Program-made: the position numbers and the translations under genes
Source: Paraspadella gotoi
Taxonomy: Eukaryota > Chaetognatha
Assembly (NCBI GenBank): GCA_051294375.1
Contig: CM119265.1
Location: 6,829,489 to 6,893,488, forward strand
Direction: 5' to 3'
Length of the DNA: 64,000 nucleotides
The notes under the pieces: generated by a model
Databases searched by the model: none
Told to the model about the DNA's origin: nothing
What the model saw: only the letters and a program-made list of their open reading frames with translations
In this document: positions 1 through 12,600 of the stretch, piece by piece
How positions within the stretch are numbered: the first letter of the stretch is position 1
Layout of the letters: every line of letters starts with the position of its first letter

Positions 1-1
1 T

Positions 2-3000
2 CCATCACCCTCCACATCTGTTGCGCCTTCCGCCGACTCCGCGAACCAAAACGGCGCTATCCCTAGTCTCGATATGAAAGGCGTGTTTTACAGTTTCGCG
101 GAGGCTTTTGATCAACCTCAAAAATTAAATGCGACTCCCATAATTTGGGTAGACCCCACAAAGCCTCTTTTTCGTGTTTCGATAGCTTGGTCTTCCTCCG
201 TGTATACAACTGACCCTCATCTTCATGCTTTTTTCGAACATTGCGGGATGCTGAACGGAGGCCTGGTCGATTATGTTGCCACTGATCAGTTAGTAAAGGC
301 TCTCCATGCTGTCGAAATCTCCACTGTTGTCCGATTTTTATGCCCACTTTTGAATCAGCTTTTTCAGCTTCTTTGTCGTACGGCCCTTCCTGAGTCCGTC
401 GCCTTGCAAATACTTCGTTTGCTGGTTCACATTCTTGGACAACTGTCCGACTTGAAAAAATCCCACTTTGCACGGGCCTACGTAAAGTACGTTTTCGATA
501 TATCTATTATCCCTGGACGAGTCCAAGGTACTGATTACAACAACAACAAAACTATACACGAAGAGTTGATCCGATGCATGAGACAATTGTTGGATCATTA
601 TGCACTTTTAGATACCCAGTTACTCTCTGCATTTTTCTCTCATGCATGGTTTTTCTTTCATGTCAGTCTTAAATCTATGGCACAGTTTTTGCAAAGAACA
701 GGACGCAGTCGGGATTCTCATCGCGATGTTAGATTTCCTCAGGAGTTACACAACAACATTATGTCATTGTTCCGAAAATTGTGCGACCGAATTCGCATTC
801 ACAGCCAACGTGGCAAATCTGCTCATGAAGAAGGGCGCATCGCCAATAAGTCTATGGCCCAGTTTGTAAAGCGCGCTTTTTCTTTCATGGATCGAGGGTT
901 CTTGTTTAAAGTAATTAACGAATTTGTTGATGAATTCTTGCCAGGGGATCCCAAGCCTCTATTTGAGTACAAGTTTGAGTTTTTACGAATCATTGCACTT
1001 CAAGAACATTTTATTCCTCTTAATTTGCCAGTTATGAGAAGGGGCTTTGTTCGAAGTTTTCCGGAACTTCAGCAGGAATTCTGTCTAACAGAAAAATTTT
1101 GTCGGACACATTTTTTAGTTGGGATTTTGCTAAAGGAAATTCAGAGCGCCCTTCGAGAAGTTGGCGAAATTCGCCTCTTAGCCATTCATTTGTTAAGAAA
1201 TATTTTAGCAAAACACTCTTATGACGATCGCTATCGATCAACAGAAAAACAAGCGCGAGTCGCGTCTCTTTATGTTCCTTTTATTCAAGTAATTTTGGAG
1301 AATAAGCCGAGACTGATGATCCGCGAAGAAGAAGGACAAGAGCTTTCGTCGGGTAGTCGTTATAGCATGGCGCCACTGGCTTCTCCAGAAGACACCGGAA
1401 GCAAGCGGCAATCGTACAATGGAGAGGGGTTTGACATAGGCTCTCTTGGTCCACCTCCGCCCATTCCAGAGGTGAGAACGACCAAAGCGAACACTATTGG
1501 AAGTTCAACGCCCACTGCTAGCGGAGGAAAAAAATATACTGGTGAAGGTCCCCCTTCGACGCCCGGTACGCCAAAGCCTCATCTAAAATCAAGTGGTCGT
1601 GAATCTTCTTATTTGGCCATGATTGCTGGTAGTAACAATGCCACAATCCCGAACAATTCTACCGCTCTGCTTACTGGGAAAAAAGGAGGGGATTCGATGT
1701 CCTCATTGAACAGCAGCGAGTCTTTCCCATCATCGTCAGAAGGATTGGCATCACCTCGACATGATTCTGTATCGTACGACCACGTCAGCGCCACTCCATT
1801 GACCTCTCCTGTTACGGACAGTGGAGTTTCTGTTCTCTCTGAAACTAGACCGCCTACTGGCCCATTTAGACGCGGTTTACAGAGAGGATCGGGCGCTTAT
1901 TCTCAACCCAACTCTACCAGCAACAACGTTGAATCACCTAGCAACACTACTGTTGTTCGATTTGACAAGTTTGAGCCTGGAGAAATCCGCGATCTTCTTA
2001 TCTGCTTTTTGCACATTGTCAAGAGCGTCAATGACGACGTTATTATTGGCTGGTGGACGCAAGCCAGCGAGTACGAGATACTTGATTTTTTTGGCATCCT
2101 CGAAATTTGCCTGCATCAGTTCCGCTATCGTGGACGTCAGCGAATTCTCACGTCTCCCTCGTCCTCACCGAGTCATAGTCCGGACCCGAGATCACAGACG
2201 TTACCTCCGAGAACCTCGAACCCACTTTCGGAAACACAGCGAGGATTGTATCTGAGCAGCGTTTTTGGTGAGCCAAAGGGAGGGTCCGATTATCTTCCAA
2301 AGGGATTTGCTCCTACCAAGGGGGACTTGGAAGCCGCGCATAGAGTCATGCAAGAAGGGAATTTGTCCTCGGAAGTTGGGACCATCGTTTTAGACATCGT
2401 ATCTGTTTATATGAGTAATTTCAAGGAAAAACTTGAAGATAATTGCGGTGACAACACGAAGATGAGAAAGATTTTCGACATTCTTATCTCCCTTTTGCAT
2501 TCAAATCTGCAGAGTGAGATGGTTGTTAAGCACGCTTTTGCCTCGCTTAGAGCCTACGTGAAAAAATTTCCTTCTTTACTTTTTCACGGAAATCCATTGT
2601 TTTGCCGAACGCTTTGTTACGAGCTTTTAAGAAGTTGCAACGCTTGCTTGTCGTCGACTCGCAGTGAGGCCTGCGGTTTGCTTTATCTCCTGATGCGCAG
2701 CAATTTTGAATTTAGTAAACGACGTGGATTTACTCGAGTTCATTTGCAAGTCATTATCGCGGTTTCTCAGTTGATATCTGAAAACGTAGGACTTAGTGGA
2801 ACGCGATTTCAGGAATCCCTTTCATTTGTAAATTCCTACGCCAATAGTGATCGGCACATGCAAGTAACCTCCTTCCCATCCGAGGTAAAAGACCTGACTA
2901 AGCGAATACGCACTATATTAATGGCCACCTCGCAGATGAAGTATCATAAAAACGATCCGGAGATGCTGGTCGATTTGCAATATTCGTTGGCTAAGTCGTA

Positions 3001-4414
3001 CGCTTCTACTCCAGAATTGAGAAAAACCTGGTTAGACTCCATCGCAAAAATTCATATCACTCACGGAAACTATTCCGAAGCTGCCCTGTGCTACATCCAC
3101 ATTGCAGCTCTCATCGCTGAGTTTCTCAGGCGTCGTGGACTTTTGGAAGAGGGCGGCGCAGTTTTCTCCAAAATCTCGCCCAACATTGTGCCGGAAGAAA
3201 TGGGCGTCAAAGATGACGTCGTTGGAAGCTTAGGTACCGTCGACGCGACTGGGTTGCAAGAACAACTGTCATTCAGCGATTTAACTATGGTAGAGCAACT
3301 TGAAACGGCAAAAAATTTTCTTGTCAAGGGCGAACGGTTCGAGGCACTGGGCGAATTGTTTCGTATCGTTCTACCAGTTTATGAGAAGCATCGTAATTTT
3401 GTCGCACTGGCGGAGGCTTATAAATCTCTTCATCTTGCATATCAAAACGTGAACCGGATCATGACTAGTGGAAAGCGTTATTTGGGCCGATTTTTCCGGG
3501 TCGCATTTTACGGACAACCGTTTTTCGAGGAAGAAGACGGTAAAGAATACATTTATAAGGAACCGAAGGTAACATCCTTGACCGAAATTTCAAATCGCCT
3601 GTGGAAACTTTACGGTGAAAAATTGGGTCAAGAAAATGTCCGCCTAATTATGGATTCTAAAAAAGTTGATGCTGCGGAATTAGATCCAAAATTTGCTCAT
3701 CTCCAAGTCACCTTCGTCGAGCCTTATTTCGACGCCGCTGATTTTACCGAACGCGTCACGTATTTCGAGAAGAATCACAATATTAGACGCTTCGTTTACG
3801 AGACGCCTTTCACTAAGGACGAAGGCGGACGAGCACGAGCCGGGAACGTGGATGATCAGTGGTTGAGGCAGACCATTTTGACCACGGATCAGGCCTTTCC
3901 TTTCGTTAAAAAGCGTATCGTAGTTGTTTACCGGGAGATTAAAGAACTGTCACCGATCGAAGTCGCTATTTTGGAGCTGAAACGTCAAGCTGAAGGTCTG
4001 AGCGAACTTAGTGCCCGAGATCCACCCGATTTGGTTCAGTTGCAACTTCGACTTCAAGGTTCGGTGGCTCCGCAAGTCAACGCCGGAGTACTTGCCTACG
4101 TTTCTGCGTTTTTGTCGCCGCATAAAGTCGCATGCTTTGACTCCGCCATGGTCGACTTTCTCCGTGACACGTTCCTTGGTTTTCTTACGACTTGCGCCAA
4201 TGCGCTCGAAGTGCATTGTAAGCACGTGCCTGAGCAGCAGGAGGAATACCACGCCTCTCTTGTCCAACGTTTTGATAAGATGCGTTCGAACGTTGCCGAG
4301 ATCCTGGGAGGCGGTGAGACGAGATCCGACAGAAACGGACCGGTGGCTAACTTGGCACCGGTCGCTGATAACGAGTGCGTCGACAGATTGCTTGGACCTG
4401 ATTCTTGTGCTTAA
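2..4414 (+). CDS. DOCK6/7/8-type (DOCK-C) guanine nucleotide exchange factor, 5' partial
   Basis: Exchange factor that loads GTP on Rac/Cdc42 GTPases to control actin and cell shape. The reading frame is open from base 2, so the first ATG (74) is internal and the true start lies off the left edge. About 1,470 residues are visible against roughly 2,100 in DOCK6-8; the missing part would hold the N-terminal region and DHR1 membrane domain. The middle (about 1340-2250) is a Ser/Pro-rich low-complexity stretch. The DHR2 catalytic domain fills the last third: VTFVEPYFD, RRFVYETPFT and TILTTDQAFPFVKKR match DOCK-C proteins, and QGSVAPQVNAG (about 4055-4087) carries the valine used as nucleotide sensor in this family. 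The end is poorly conserved. The 4.4 kb seen has no intron. An AATAAA lies at 4627. Family is certain; which of DOCK6, 7 or 8 is not resolvable. Confidence 0.93.
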   Translation, partial: PSPSTSVAPSADSANQNGAIPSLDMKGVFYSFAEAFDQPQKLNATPIIWVDPTKPLFRVSIAWSSSVYTTDPHLHAFFEHCGMLNGGLVDYVATDQLVKALHAVEISTVVRFLCPLLNQLFQLLCRTALPESVALQILRLLVHILGQLSDLKKSHFARAYVKYVFDISIIPGRVQGTDYNNNKTIHEELIRCMRQLLDHYALLDTQLLSAFFSHAWFFFHVSLKSMAQFLQRTGRSRDSHRDVRFPQELHNNIMSLFRKLCDRIRIHSQRGKSAHEEGRIANKSMAQFVKRAFSFMDRGFLFKVINEFVDEFLPGDPKPLFEYKFEFLRIIALQEHFIPLNLPVMRRGFVRSFPELQQEFCLTEKFCRTHFLVGILLKEIQSALREVGEIRLLAIHLLRNILAKHSYDDRYRSTEKQARVASLYVPFIQVILENKPRLMIREEEGQELSSGSRYSMAPLASPEDTGSKRQSYNGEGFDIGSLGPPPPIPEVRTTKANTIGSSTPTASGGKKYTGEGPPSTPGTPKPHLKSSGRESSYLAMIAGSNNATIPNNSTALLTGKKGGDSMSSLNSSESFPSSSEGLASPRHDSVSYDHVSATPLTSPVTDSGVSVLSETRPPTGPFRRGLQRGSGAYSQPNSTSNNVESPSNTTVVRFDKFEPGEIRDLLICFLHIVKSVNDDVIIGWWTQASEYEILDFFGILEICLHQFRYRGRQRILTSPSSSPSHSPDPRSQTLPPRTSNPLSETQRGLYLSSVFGEPKGGSDYLPKGFAPTKGDLEAAHRVMQEGNLSSEVGTIVLDIVSVYMSNFKEKLEDNCGDNTKMRKIFDILISLLHSNLQSEMVVKHAFASLRAYVKKFPSLLFHGNPLFCRTLCYELLRSCNACLSSTRSEACGLLYLLMRSNFEFSKRRGFTRVHLQVIIAVSQLISENVGLSGTRFQESLSFVNSYANSDRHMQVTSFPSEVKDLTKRIRTILMATSQMKYHKNDPEMLVDLQYSLAKSYASTPELRKTWLDSIAKIHITHGNYSEAALCYIHIAALIAEFLRRRGLLEEGGAVFSKISPNIVPEEMGVKDDVVGSLGTVDATGLQEQLSFSDLTMVEQLETAKNFLVKGERFEALGELFRIVLPVYEKHRNFVALAEAYKSLHLAYQNVNRIMTSGKRYLGRFFRVAFYGQPFFEEEDGKEYIYKEPKVTSLTEISNRLWKLYGEKLGQENVRLIMDSKKVDAAELDPKFAHLQVTFVEPYFDAADFTERVTYFEKNHNIRRFVYETPFTKDEGGRARAGNVDDQWLRQTILTTDQAFPFVKKRIVVVYREIKELSPIEVAILELKRQAEGLSELSARDPPDLVQLQLRLQGSVAPQVNAGVLAYVSAFLSPHKVACFDSAMVDFLRDTFLGFLTTCANALEVHCKHVPEQQEEYHASLVQRFDKMRSNVAEILGGGETRSDRNGPVANLAPVADNECVDRLLGPDSCA

Positions 4415-5160
4415 CGATTATAATTTTTTATTTGGTGATATATTTTTATTTTCAAGTTTTAGTTGGGAACAGTTATTATATGCACAAATAAGTTAAATTG
4501 AGTACTTAAGAAGTCGTAGTTTTAGTATACTTTAATTAATGAAACGTTTAGAAATTAACGTTATTTTGTTTAAGTTTTTATTTTTATACTCCATTTTTCC
4601 GTATGTTAGATTGGAATTTCGTATTTAATAAAATATTTTGCGTCGATTTCGAGGCATTTCCACTAGCGTCACTTAAGTAGTACTTAATTTTGTTTTTTGT
4701 TTTTTCAATATTTGTTTTACTGTAATTTAATAACTCATGCATACGTATTAACGCCTGTATTATACTCTCGGCTTTCTATGCCTTTTACCGGTGACAGAAA
4801 ATTACACAACCTCTGTTGGTCTCTTTTGATTTTATTACGTGTTCTCTTTTTCTTATCAGCCTTTGCTGTTTGTTATTAATTATTATGATAATTATTCGGA
4901 TACAAAAGTTATTTAAGCTTACCATTTAGTGCCTTGTTTCGGGGTGTAACTCATTAAATTTTAATTTTGAAAGACCACTGCCAATAGATCAAACCAGTAA
5001 AGACAAAATCAATGATTTTTGTAACCATTATTATATGACATGTTATTGTTTCTTCCTTGGTCAAGCACGTAATAATTTGATTTTTAACTCTAGGAATTTT
5101 ATTCTTCAGTGACATTCTTTAGGTCAACTTTTATATTTCGTTTTAGAAAATAGACTTGAG
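4415..5160. other. DOCK-PMPCB intergenic gap
   Basis: AT-rich spacer of 746 bases. It holds a possible poly(A) signal (AATAAA at 4627) and, at its right end, a pyrimidine tract with AG at 5145-5146, 14 bases before the PMPCB start, which could be a trans-splice or 5'UTR acceptor. I see no RNA gene or repeat. Confidence 0.6.
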
Positions 5161-6674
5161 ATGGCTTCAATAGCAGCCGTAGCATTACGGCGTCAAATGC
5201 TGAGCTCGCTGCGCAAAAAGGGTCCTTCGACGAATGGACTGTTCATATCTCCTACCCGTTTGCGATCGACGGCGGTCAGTCTTGAACAGGCGCTTCTCAA
5301 TGTTCCTGCGACCCAGAGCACAACGCTGGCTAATGGACTAAGAGTCAGCTCTGAGGACTCTGGCATCCCGACTTGCACTGTCGGTTTGTGGATGGATGTC
5401 GGATCGAGGTACGTGACTAGATGGAAATTTTTTGTAAATTTTATATTTTTTTTTTGATATTTATATTTATTAGATACGAAAACGACAAAAACAACGGCGT
5501 CGCGCATTTTTTGGAACACATGGCTTTCAAAGGCACGACGCACCGAAATCAGCAGCAGCTCGAGCTCGAGATAGAAAACATGGGCGCCCACCTCAACGCC
5601 TACACATCGCGGGAGCAGACCGTGTACTACGCCAAAGCGTTCTCTTCTGACTTGCCCAAGGCCGTGGAGATTTTGGCCGATATCATTCAAAACTCGGTCC
5701 TGGGCGAGGAGGAGATCAACCGCGAAAAGTCTGTAATTCTGCGAGAAATGCAAGAGGTGGAAACCAATACCCAGGAGGTCGTTTTTGATCTTCTACACGA
5801 GACGGCGTATCAAGGAACTTCCTTGGGCAAGACTATCCTCGGCCCCACCGAGAACATCCGCAACATGAAGCGCGAAGACCTTGTCGACTTCGTCAGGACC
5901 CATTATAAAGCTCCGCGAATGGTTTTGGCCGCCGCAGGCGGCGTCGACCACAACGAGTTGGTTCATTTGGCCGAGAAGCACTTGAGCGGTCTGGACGACA
6001 AGTTCCAGGGCGAGATTCCTCTTCTTCCCGCCTGCCGATTCAGCGGCTCCGAAATTCGACTTCGCGACGACTCGATGCCCCTCGCTCACGTGGCCATAGC
6101 GGTGGAGGGAGTGGGGTGGGCTGACGCCGACAACATCCCGCTCATGATCGCTTCCACCATTGTGGGATCCTGGGACAGGACCCTCGGATGCGGACCCAAC
6201 ACGGGGTCCAACCTTGGTCGAGCCTGCGGCACTCTGAATTGCGCGCACTCTTATCAGAGTTTTAACACTTGTTACACCGACACTGGTTTGTGGGGTTGTT
6301 ACTTTGTTTGCGACGGAATGGTAATAGACGAGATGATGTGGCAACTACAAACGGAGTGGATGCGTCTGTGCACTATCGTTACCGATCAAGAAGTCAACCG
6401 CGCCAAAAACATTCTCCGCGCCAATCTGTTGCTCCAACTCGATGGTTCGACGCCCATTTGCGAGGACATTGGTCGTCAAATGTTGTGCTATGGTCGTCGC
6501 ATCCCTTTGCCCGAACTGGAGGCTCGAATCGATGAGGTCAACGCGGATATTGTACGGGAAGTTTGCAACAAGTATATATACGATAGATGCCCCGCTGTAG
6601 CCGGGGTCGGTCCAGTCGAGCAATTGCCGGATTACAACCGCACGAGAGCGCAGATGTATTGGCTGAAGTATTGA
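5161..6674 (+). CDS. PMPCB: Mitochondrial processing peptidase beta subunit
   Basis: Catalytic subunit of the matrix protease that removes targeting presequences from imported proteins. Two exons, 5161-5408 and 5474-6674, joined across a 65-base GT-AG intron; the join restores [17 protein letters not shown]. The product is 482 residues (human 489). The inverted zinc site HFLEH is at His94, Glu97 and His98, and the third ligand Glu174 lies 80 residues after the first histidine, as in other beta subunits. The M16 C-terminal half, with [17 protein letters not shown], follows. The N-terminus is basic and Ser/Thr-rich with no acidic residue in the first 40, as expected of a mitochondrial presequence. 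The start codon is 14 bases after a pyrimidine-tract AG. Confidence 0.96.
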
Positions 6675-6944
6675 AAAGTTTTTTTCTCCTTAATCTACTC
6701 TACGAACGAGACGCTGAGAGATCCTAAAAACTTGAATTTACATAAGTTTGCAAATTTTGAATTCTTTTGTAATCGTAATGTGAATAGGATTAAATATAGA
6801 CTATCACCAATTCACCATCCATCTTTGGTAGTTTTTCTAATTTGTTTTTTTCTTCTCTCCTAGTTATTTACCGTAGGTGTACTGCTATTTGCGTATTATT
6901 TAGCATTTGCTAAAAATACTCTATCGGAAACCCTTTTCCGAGCC

Positions 6945-7204
6945 ATGACTAGCAAAGAGTCTAACGGCGACAGCTTGCAGGGTGGTGACGCTATCCCCGG
7001 CAACGGCCACAACAACCTTCCCGTCTACATCCCCCACCCGACGACCGGGGGGACTACTTCCGCCGAGGCGACGCCCCAAAAGCACGGCGCCGCTCAACAG
7101 ATTGCAGCGCCGGCGTCGGACAAAATTGCCAGCGAATCTGAAGATGAGGGCGAGGATAGCGAAATTTTAGAGGAGAGTCCATGCGGGAGATGGCAGAAAC
7201 GGTA

Positions 7205-7254
<50 letters not shown>

Positions 7255-9200
7255 AGATTTGTAGTCAAGAGAAATGCCAATTGAGAAAAGAGCATTGTTT
7301 AATTCAAAGATTCAGAAATTGACCTTGTCGAAATTATCATAAAAAGCAAGCAGTTGGAAAGGGAGAGGAGATAGGTGGTACATAAATTAAAATTACCCCC
7401 AAAAATTTGTTTTTACCATAACGAAATGTAGATTTCAAATTCTTTTATAATAACTAAACATGGAAACCTTCCTCTTATACCTACACAGGGACGAACGTGT
7501 TCCTGGTCTGAACTTGAACGAGTCCGACGTGTCTTACCTGGCGATGGACTCGGAAGAAGGAGTCGAAGTCGTCTGGAATGAGACTTACTTCAGCAGCTTG
7601 AAAAAACTTAACGATCAGAAAGACAAAATTCAAAAGGTTTACGATCACCTCATCGCCCTCGAACACGCTAATATTGGACGGTTTCACGATTACTGGATCG
7701 ACACCAACAGAGAGAAGCCTCGTGTCGTTTTTATTACAGAGTACATGTCGTCCGGTAAGAACATTTCATTTCCTTTTTTAATTTTTTATATCCGTCCCCG
7801 GTACCATTCTATAATCAATTAATTATATATATATATATATATATATATTTTTTTTAGGAACGATGAAGCAGTTTCTTCGCAAAACGAAGAGTAACAAGAC
7901 TTGGAAACGATGTTGTTCCCAAATTCTCTCCGCCTTGAGTTACCTCCAGAGTTGTAATCCGCCTATTATTCATGGAAACCTTAACTGCGACAACATCTTC
8001 ATCCAACACGACGGTCTAGTCAAGATCGGACCCGTCGCCCCTGATGCTATCCAGCTGCAGTACATGCCGGGAAAGCACGTTCTTGTTTCCTCCATGTCAT
8101 CGCGGTAAGATGGTTTTATTTTTCCCGGATTAAAAGTGATAAAAATAGAAAAATCTTATTGATCATCTCAACCTCGACTTATGTACAGGACTGAAAAGAA
8201 AAACCTTCATTACGTCGCTCCCGAGTACGGCAAGGCTCAGCCATTGACGACGGCCTCAGACATTTACAGCTTCGGAATTTGCGCTCTCGTCATGGCCTGC
8301 CCAGAATTGCTTCAGGGAGGAGAAGAAAACAAACTTGGGTCATTAGCCAACTTGCAAGCGACAATCGTAAAAATCATTAATCCTTTGCTGGTAGAACTCA
8401 TTCAAAAATGCGTCCATGAAGAGCCAACGAGGCGTAGCGACGCCATCCACCTTCTGTTCCATCCAGTCTTTTTTGAGGGTCACTCGCTCAAACTCTACGC
8501 CGCCCACACTGTCGTCGGACTTGACATGGCTGAGACTTTCAGCCAACAGCCTCTTGTCAAGAAGATCAAGGGTCCCTTCACCGCCGAAGCTATACGTCAC
8601 CGTCAACCGTACGTGATCCAAGGGAAGGCATCTTGGAAGCTGGACGTCGAGCAATATTTGGAAGACGTCAAGATCGGCGCACATCCTTTATCCTTTTTCG
8701 ACAAAGCGAGCAAGAAGCCTTCGAACCAGAATCAAGCCATTTCCACGACGCGATCGCAGACACCCGAAGACCCCTACACCCACAAAATCGCTGGTGGCGA
8801 AGAGGTCGTCACTAACGGAGCCATGACGGCCGAAATTGTTTCTTACGAGGCCGAGGTGCGCGAGGTGCAACAGATGTCCTGTTCGATTCTCCCGCGTGAA
8901 GAAGGTGCATTCACTTGGAACTTGACGTTGCTTCTCCGTTTGGCCGATAAGATGAATCGACAACTGACTTGCGACATCGACATTGAAGAAGACACTGCCG
9001 AGTGCCTTACCGACGAACTTATTCACTACGGGTTTATCAGTAAGATAGACAGGGATAAAGTCAAACATTTTCTGGATCAAAGCTTTCAGCGTCTCAATAT
9101 GCCGCAATCCCATTCACGAGGGCCCCAGGAACTTGGCGATGCGGTGTCCAGCGTGAAAACTCCTTTGCAGCAGAAACCCGTTGCCCAGAGTGATTGTTGA
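6945..9200 (+). CDS. NRBP1: Nuclear receptor binding protein, NRBP pseudokinase
   Basis: Pseudokinase scaffold implicated in protein turnover and ER-Golgi traffic in animals. Four exons, 6945-7201, 7489-7754, 7858-8104 and 8189-9200, all GT-AG and in phase, give 593 residues. An acidic N-terminus leads into EESPCGRWQKR, the conserved NRBP entry motif. The kinase fold lacks catalytic residues: VVWNE replaces the ATP-lysine strand, HGNLNCDN (His213-Gly214-Asn215) replaces HRD, and IGP (231-233) replaces DFG. The APEYG and DIYSFGICAL segments remain. The C-terminal part (EDVKIGAHPLSFF, then LTLLLRLADKMNRQL and GFISKIDR) matches the NRBP C-terminal module. Introns hold a roughly 48-base poly-T run (about 7206-7253) and an (AT)n run (about 7824-7848). 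One gene stands for vertebrate NRBP1/2. Confidence 0.95.
7206..7253 (+). repeat. Poly-T tract in NRBP intron 1
   Basis: Run of nearly 50 T just after the exon 1 donor, ending in TTGCAG. In phase the real acceptor is the AG at 7487-7488, so this run is not the acceptor tract of the main form. It may be an antisense poly(A) tail of a lost insert or simple slippage. Confidence 0.8.
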
Positions 9201-9666
9201 TTCAACGTTAATTTTCTATGTTGATTCTCGACTTAATTCAACTCTGTAAAACTTTTTTCCCGATCATGGCTCAAAAATCCAACTTGTAGAGTTAAAGAGG
9301 CCGCGCAAAATTTTAGTATTTCTAACGAAAAAGTAGTCTTTTAAGCTGGTTATTCAGTTCACTGTTCAAAAGACATTTTTTATTCATTTGTCGTTTCTTG
9401 CCTTATTTTTTAACACATTTGATTCGTAGATAACGAACAGTTTATTATTGAATGCTTTCCTCAACAAAATATTTTAGTGAGGCCTCGATGTAGGAGTTGT
9501 CATCCTTTTTGCTCATTTTAAGAAACATATTTATGTAACTATTGTACGGTATGGTGAAATTTCGTCAACTGCATTTTTTTTTCTGGAAACATTTAATTTG
9601 CCTTTTACAGTCAATCTTAAACGGATTCTTATATAAAAAATTAACATTTCATAAAAACTGAACAAA
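9201..9666. other. NRBP-BUD31 gap
   Basis: AT-rich 466-base spacer with no gene or repeat seen. A pyrimidine tract ending in AG at 9609-9610 lies 56 bases before the BUD31 start. Confidence 0.55.
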
Positions 9667-12600
9667 ATGGTTAAAGTAAAAAAATCGAAGAAGCCCCCTC
9701 CTGAAGGTTGGGAGCTAATAGAACCCACGCTGGACGAATTAGAGCAAAAAATGCGCGAGGCCGAGGCAGAGCCTCACGAGGGAAAAAGAAAGGTTGAAGC
9801 CCTTTGGCCAATATTCAAGGTCAGCTTTGCATTATTGTAAAGTACAAAAAATATCTCGCATACAAAAACATTGACCTTATTATATAGCATTCAAACATAT
9901 TAATACTATATGCCATTCTTTTTTTTACAATTTCAGATCCATCATCAACGCTCTCGATATATTTACGATCTATATTACAAACGAAAAGCCATATCCAAGG
10001 AACTGTATGAGTTCACGATTAAGGAGGCCTTGGCAGATAAAAACCTCATAGCCAAGTGGAAGAAACAAGGGTTGGTATTTCGTAATATTGGCTAAAGACC
10101 GAATAATGTTCATAATTTTATTCGATTTATTAGTTGGACCTGCTTTATCGGTCTGTTGGTCACTCCTGACCCATATTATTTTGTCGGTCACTCACATAAA
10201 ACCTTTCGCCGACCGGGGTTAAGGATTAGGGGTTACTGTTAAGCGTGGTTTAGGGTTAAAAGGGGTTAGGGTGATGGAGTAATAATTTTTTTTTTAAAAT
10301 AAGTATTTTTAAGTGGTTTTTCAAAAGACGACAAAACCACGGTCAGCGAAAGAAAAATTTAGCCCATTAAAAGTAAAATTTTAAAAAAATATATTGAAGC
10401 GGTAGTATTTCATACCCCTTTACTCGTCCGAGAATCAACAGCACCTATGGCGGCGGAGGTAGTACGAGCTCCTCCTAACCCAAAGAACTCGGGTTCGCGC
10501 ACTGCTGATTCCCACAAAAAAGCACGACGGGCGTCTAACCCACCTTTTGTGACGGACGACGGCCCGATCCGACCTTGTATTCAAAGGACGGTCTTCCACA
10601 ATATAAAAAAAAGTTTATTTGGGTATATTTCTTTTTGTCAGTCCGTCCGTCCTTCCTTATTTTTAAATTCCAATTATTTGTGATTGGATGGATGGCTTTA
10701 GTTAAAATCTATATGTACATAGTAAAGTATGCTTGAACTTGAAATCAAGTTTCGAAGGAATCGTGGTATCGAATTAAAATTATTCTCTTTATTTACATAT
10801 TATGAATTGTGTAAGAATGCTGCAACAATAATTAGTACCATTATTATAACTATCACATCTACTACAATAACTATAATTACTTATAATAATTTACTATAAT
10901 TATGTTAATGATTACAAAAATAGTAATTAAAATTAAAATAACTTTATTACAGCCACCTACAATATATACATAAAGACAGGACATCGGCCTATAAAAAAAA
11001 AATATATATATATATATATATTCATGGCGTACCAGGCCAGAGGGACATTTGGGTGACCTTGGGTTTGTTTCCTCAGGGAACAATACCTGAGCCAGCTAAC
11101 ACGAGATCAACTCCATTGTCCTCTCAACCTATGACACGCCAATGACCCGGCACCATCAGCAATGCCTTTCCTTCATGAGACCGGGGGGGGGCCAGCTCAT
11201 TTTGAGCTCTTTCTTAAGTCTTATATATTTCACTTTAATCTTTACTTATCTATCCCTCTATTCTAAAAATCTCAATTTCAACTTTCATATATTTTTCATT
11301 TTCATTCTCTCAAATTTCAAATTAATTTATTTTCAATTTGTTATTAGACAGAATAATTCAAGTTTCTATTGCTTTTATCTTTGTTGTACATTGCCCAAAT
11401 GTAATTGTTTATATTTTCTCTCCTTGTCTCTCCCCTTCTCTCTCTCTCTCTCCCTCACTTACTCTTTCTCCAAATTTTCACTTCTTTTCACAACTTATTC
11501 AAATTGGCCTTATCTAAAATCTGTCCTCACCACTGACCACTATTCTTTCTAAATTCTTTGTTGGAAACTTTAACCTTGCTCTTCTCTCTCTCCCTCTCTT
11601 TTTCTCTTTAACTCATAAAAAATTGTTCTAATTCACAAATGCCAAGCGCTGAAGAAGGCTTATATTAATTTAGAATTCAGGGTACTTTTTGGCTAAATAT
11701 TTACTTAAAAAACGATATATAAATATATATTAAAAAATTTTGAAAATTAAAACATATGAAAAAACTCAGTATGTATCCCTATCAGAACATACAGTTCTAC
11801 TATGTAGTCTTATCTTATCTTGTCCTTATGATAAAAATAACATACAATATAACCTTAATCCCCCACATAATTATCCATTCCCCCCCTTTTTGTACTGCCT
11901 TGTAATTATGAGTTTCTCATTAATGATTTTCCAAAAGGGCCAATCTTTGTCAATGGGGTGGGTCAGAAGTTTGATTTTGGAACCTTCCCAAATGAAACTT
12001 CATACATTTCTGAGAAAACTTTCAATGGACCAAATTTTCTTTAAATGGCTAGAAGCACTAGTAATTAATTTATTAATATTTATTTATAGATAGGAAATGT
12101 TTAAACAATTTTTTTAAAATTTTATATTTTTAAAAGCAGATTCAGATAACTCATGAAAAGTGTTCTGCACAAGGTATAATTCTTTTTTCAATATTTTGAT
12201 GATAAGTGTTTTAAAATTGGGAAAAACCTAAAAAAATCATCCTCATCATTATCCGATGATTTTAGCAGTTTTTATTAATTTTTAGTAATAAAACATCAAT
12301 TTTAAAAAGTTGTAATTACATTTTTTGCCTAACTTTTTGAGCTCTATCAGAATCAATTTAAAAAAACTTAAAATAAAAAAAAATTTAACATTATATAGCA
12401 ATATAATAATTTTAATTAGTGAATTACTCATAGTTCGGAACATTTTTGCAAAAAAATCTTTCGTTGTTTTTTGTAGATTTAGAGAAAAACAAAGTTTTGT
12501 GGACGTAACAAGTTTTCAGAGTAAGAATGATTTATTCTTCAACAAGTAAATATAACGATAACAGTGAAAAGGCTCAGATGCTAAGTCTATAACAATGGTA

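Noticed and set aside
7203-7488. Use of the TTGCAG at the end of the poly-T run as the NRBP exon 2 acceptor
   Set aside because: It would bring in-frame stops; the AG at 7487-7488 restores the frame into RDERVPG.
10447-10683. Coding exon in the GC-richer patch of BUD31 intron 2
   Set aside because: No family match, no plausible splice sites in phase, and BUD31 is complete without it.
11030-11200. SINE or RNA gene in BUD31 intron 2
   Set aside because: Slightly GC-rich, but no A/B box, tail, duplication or second copy in the window.
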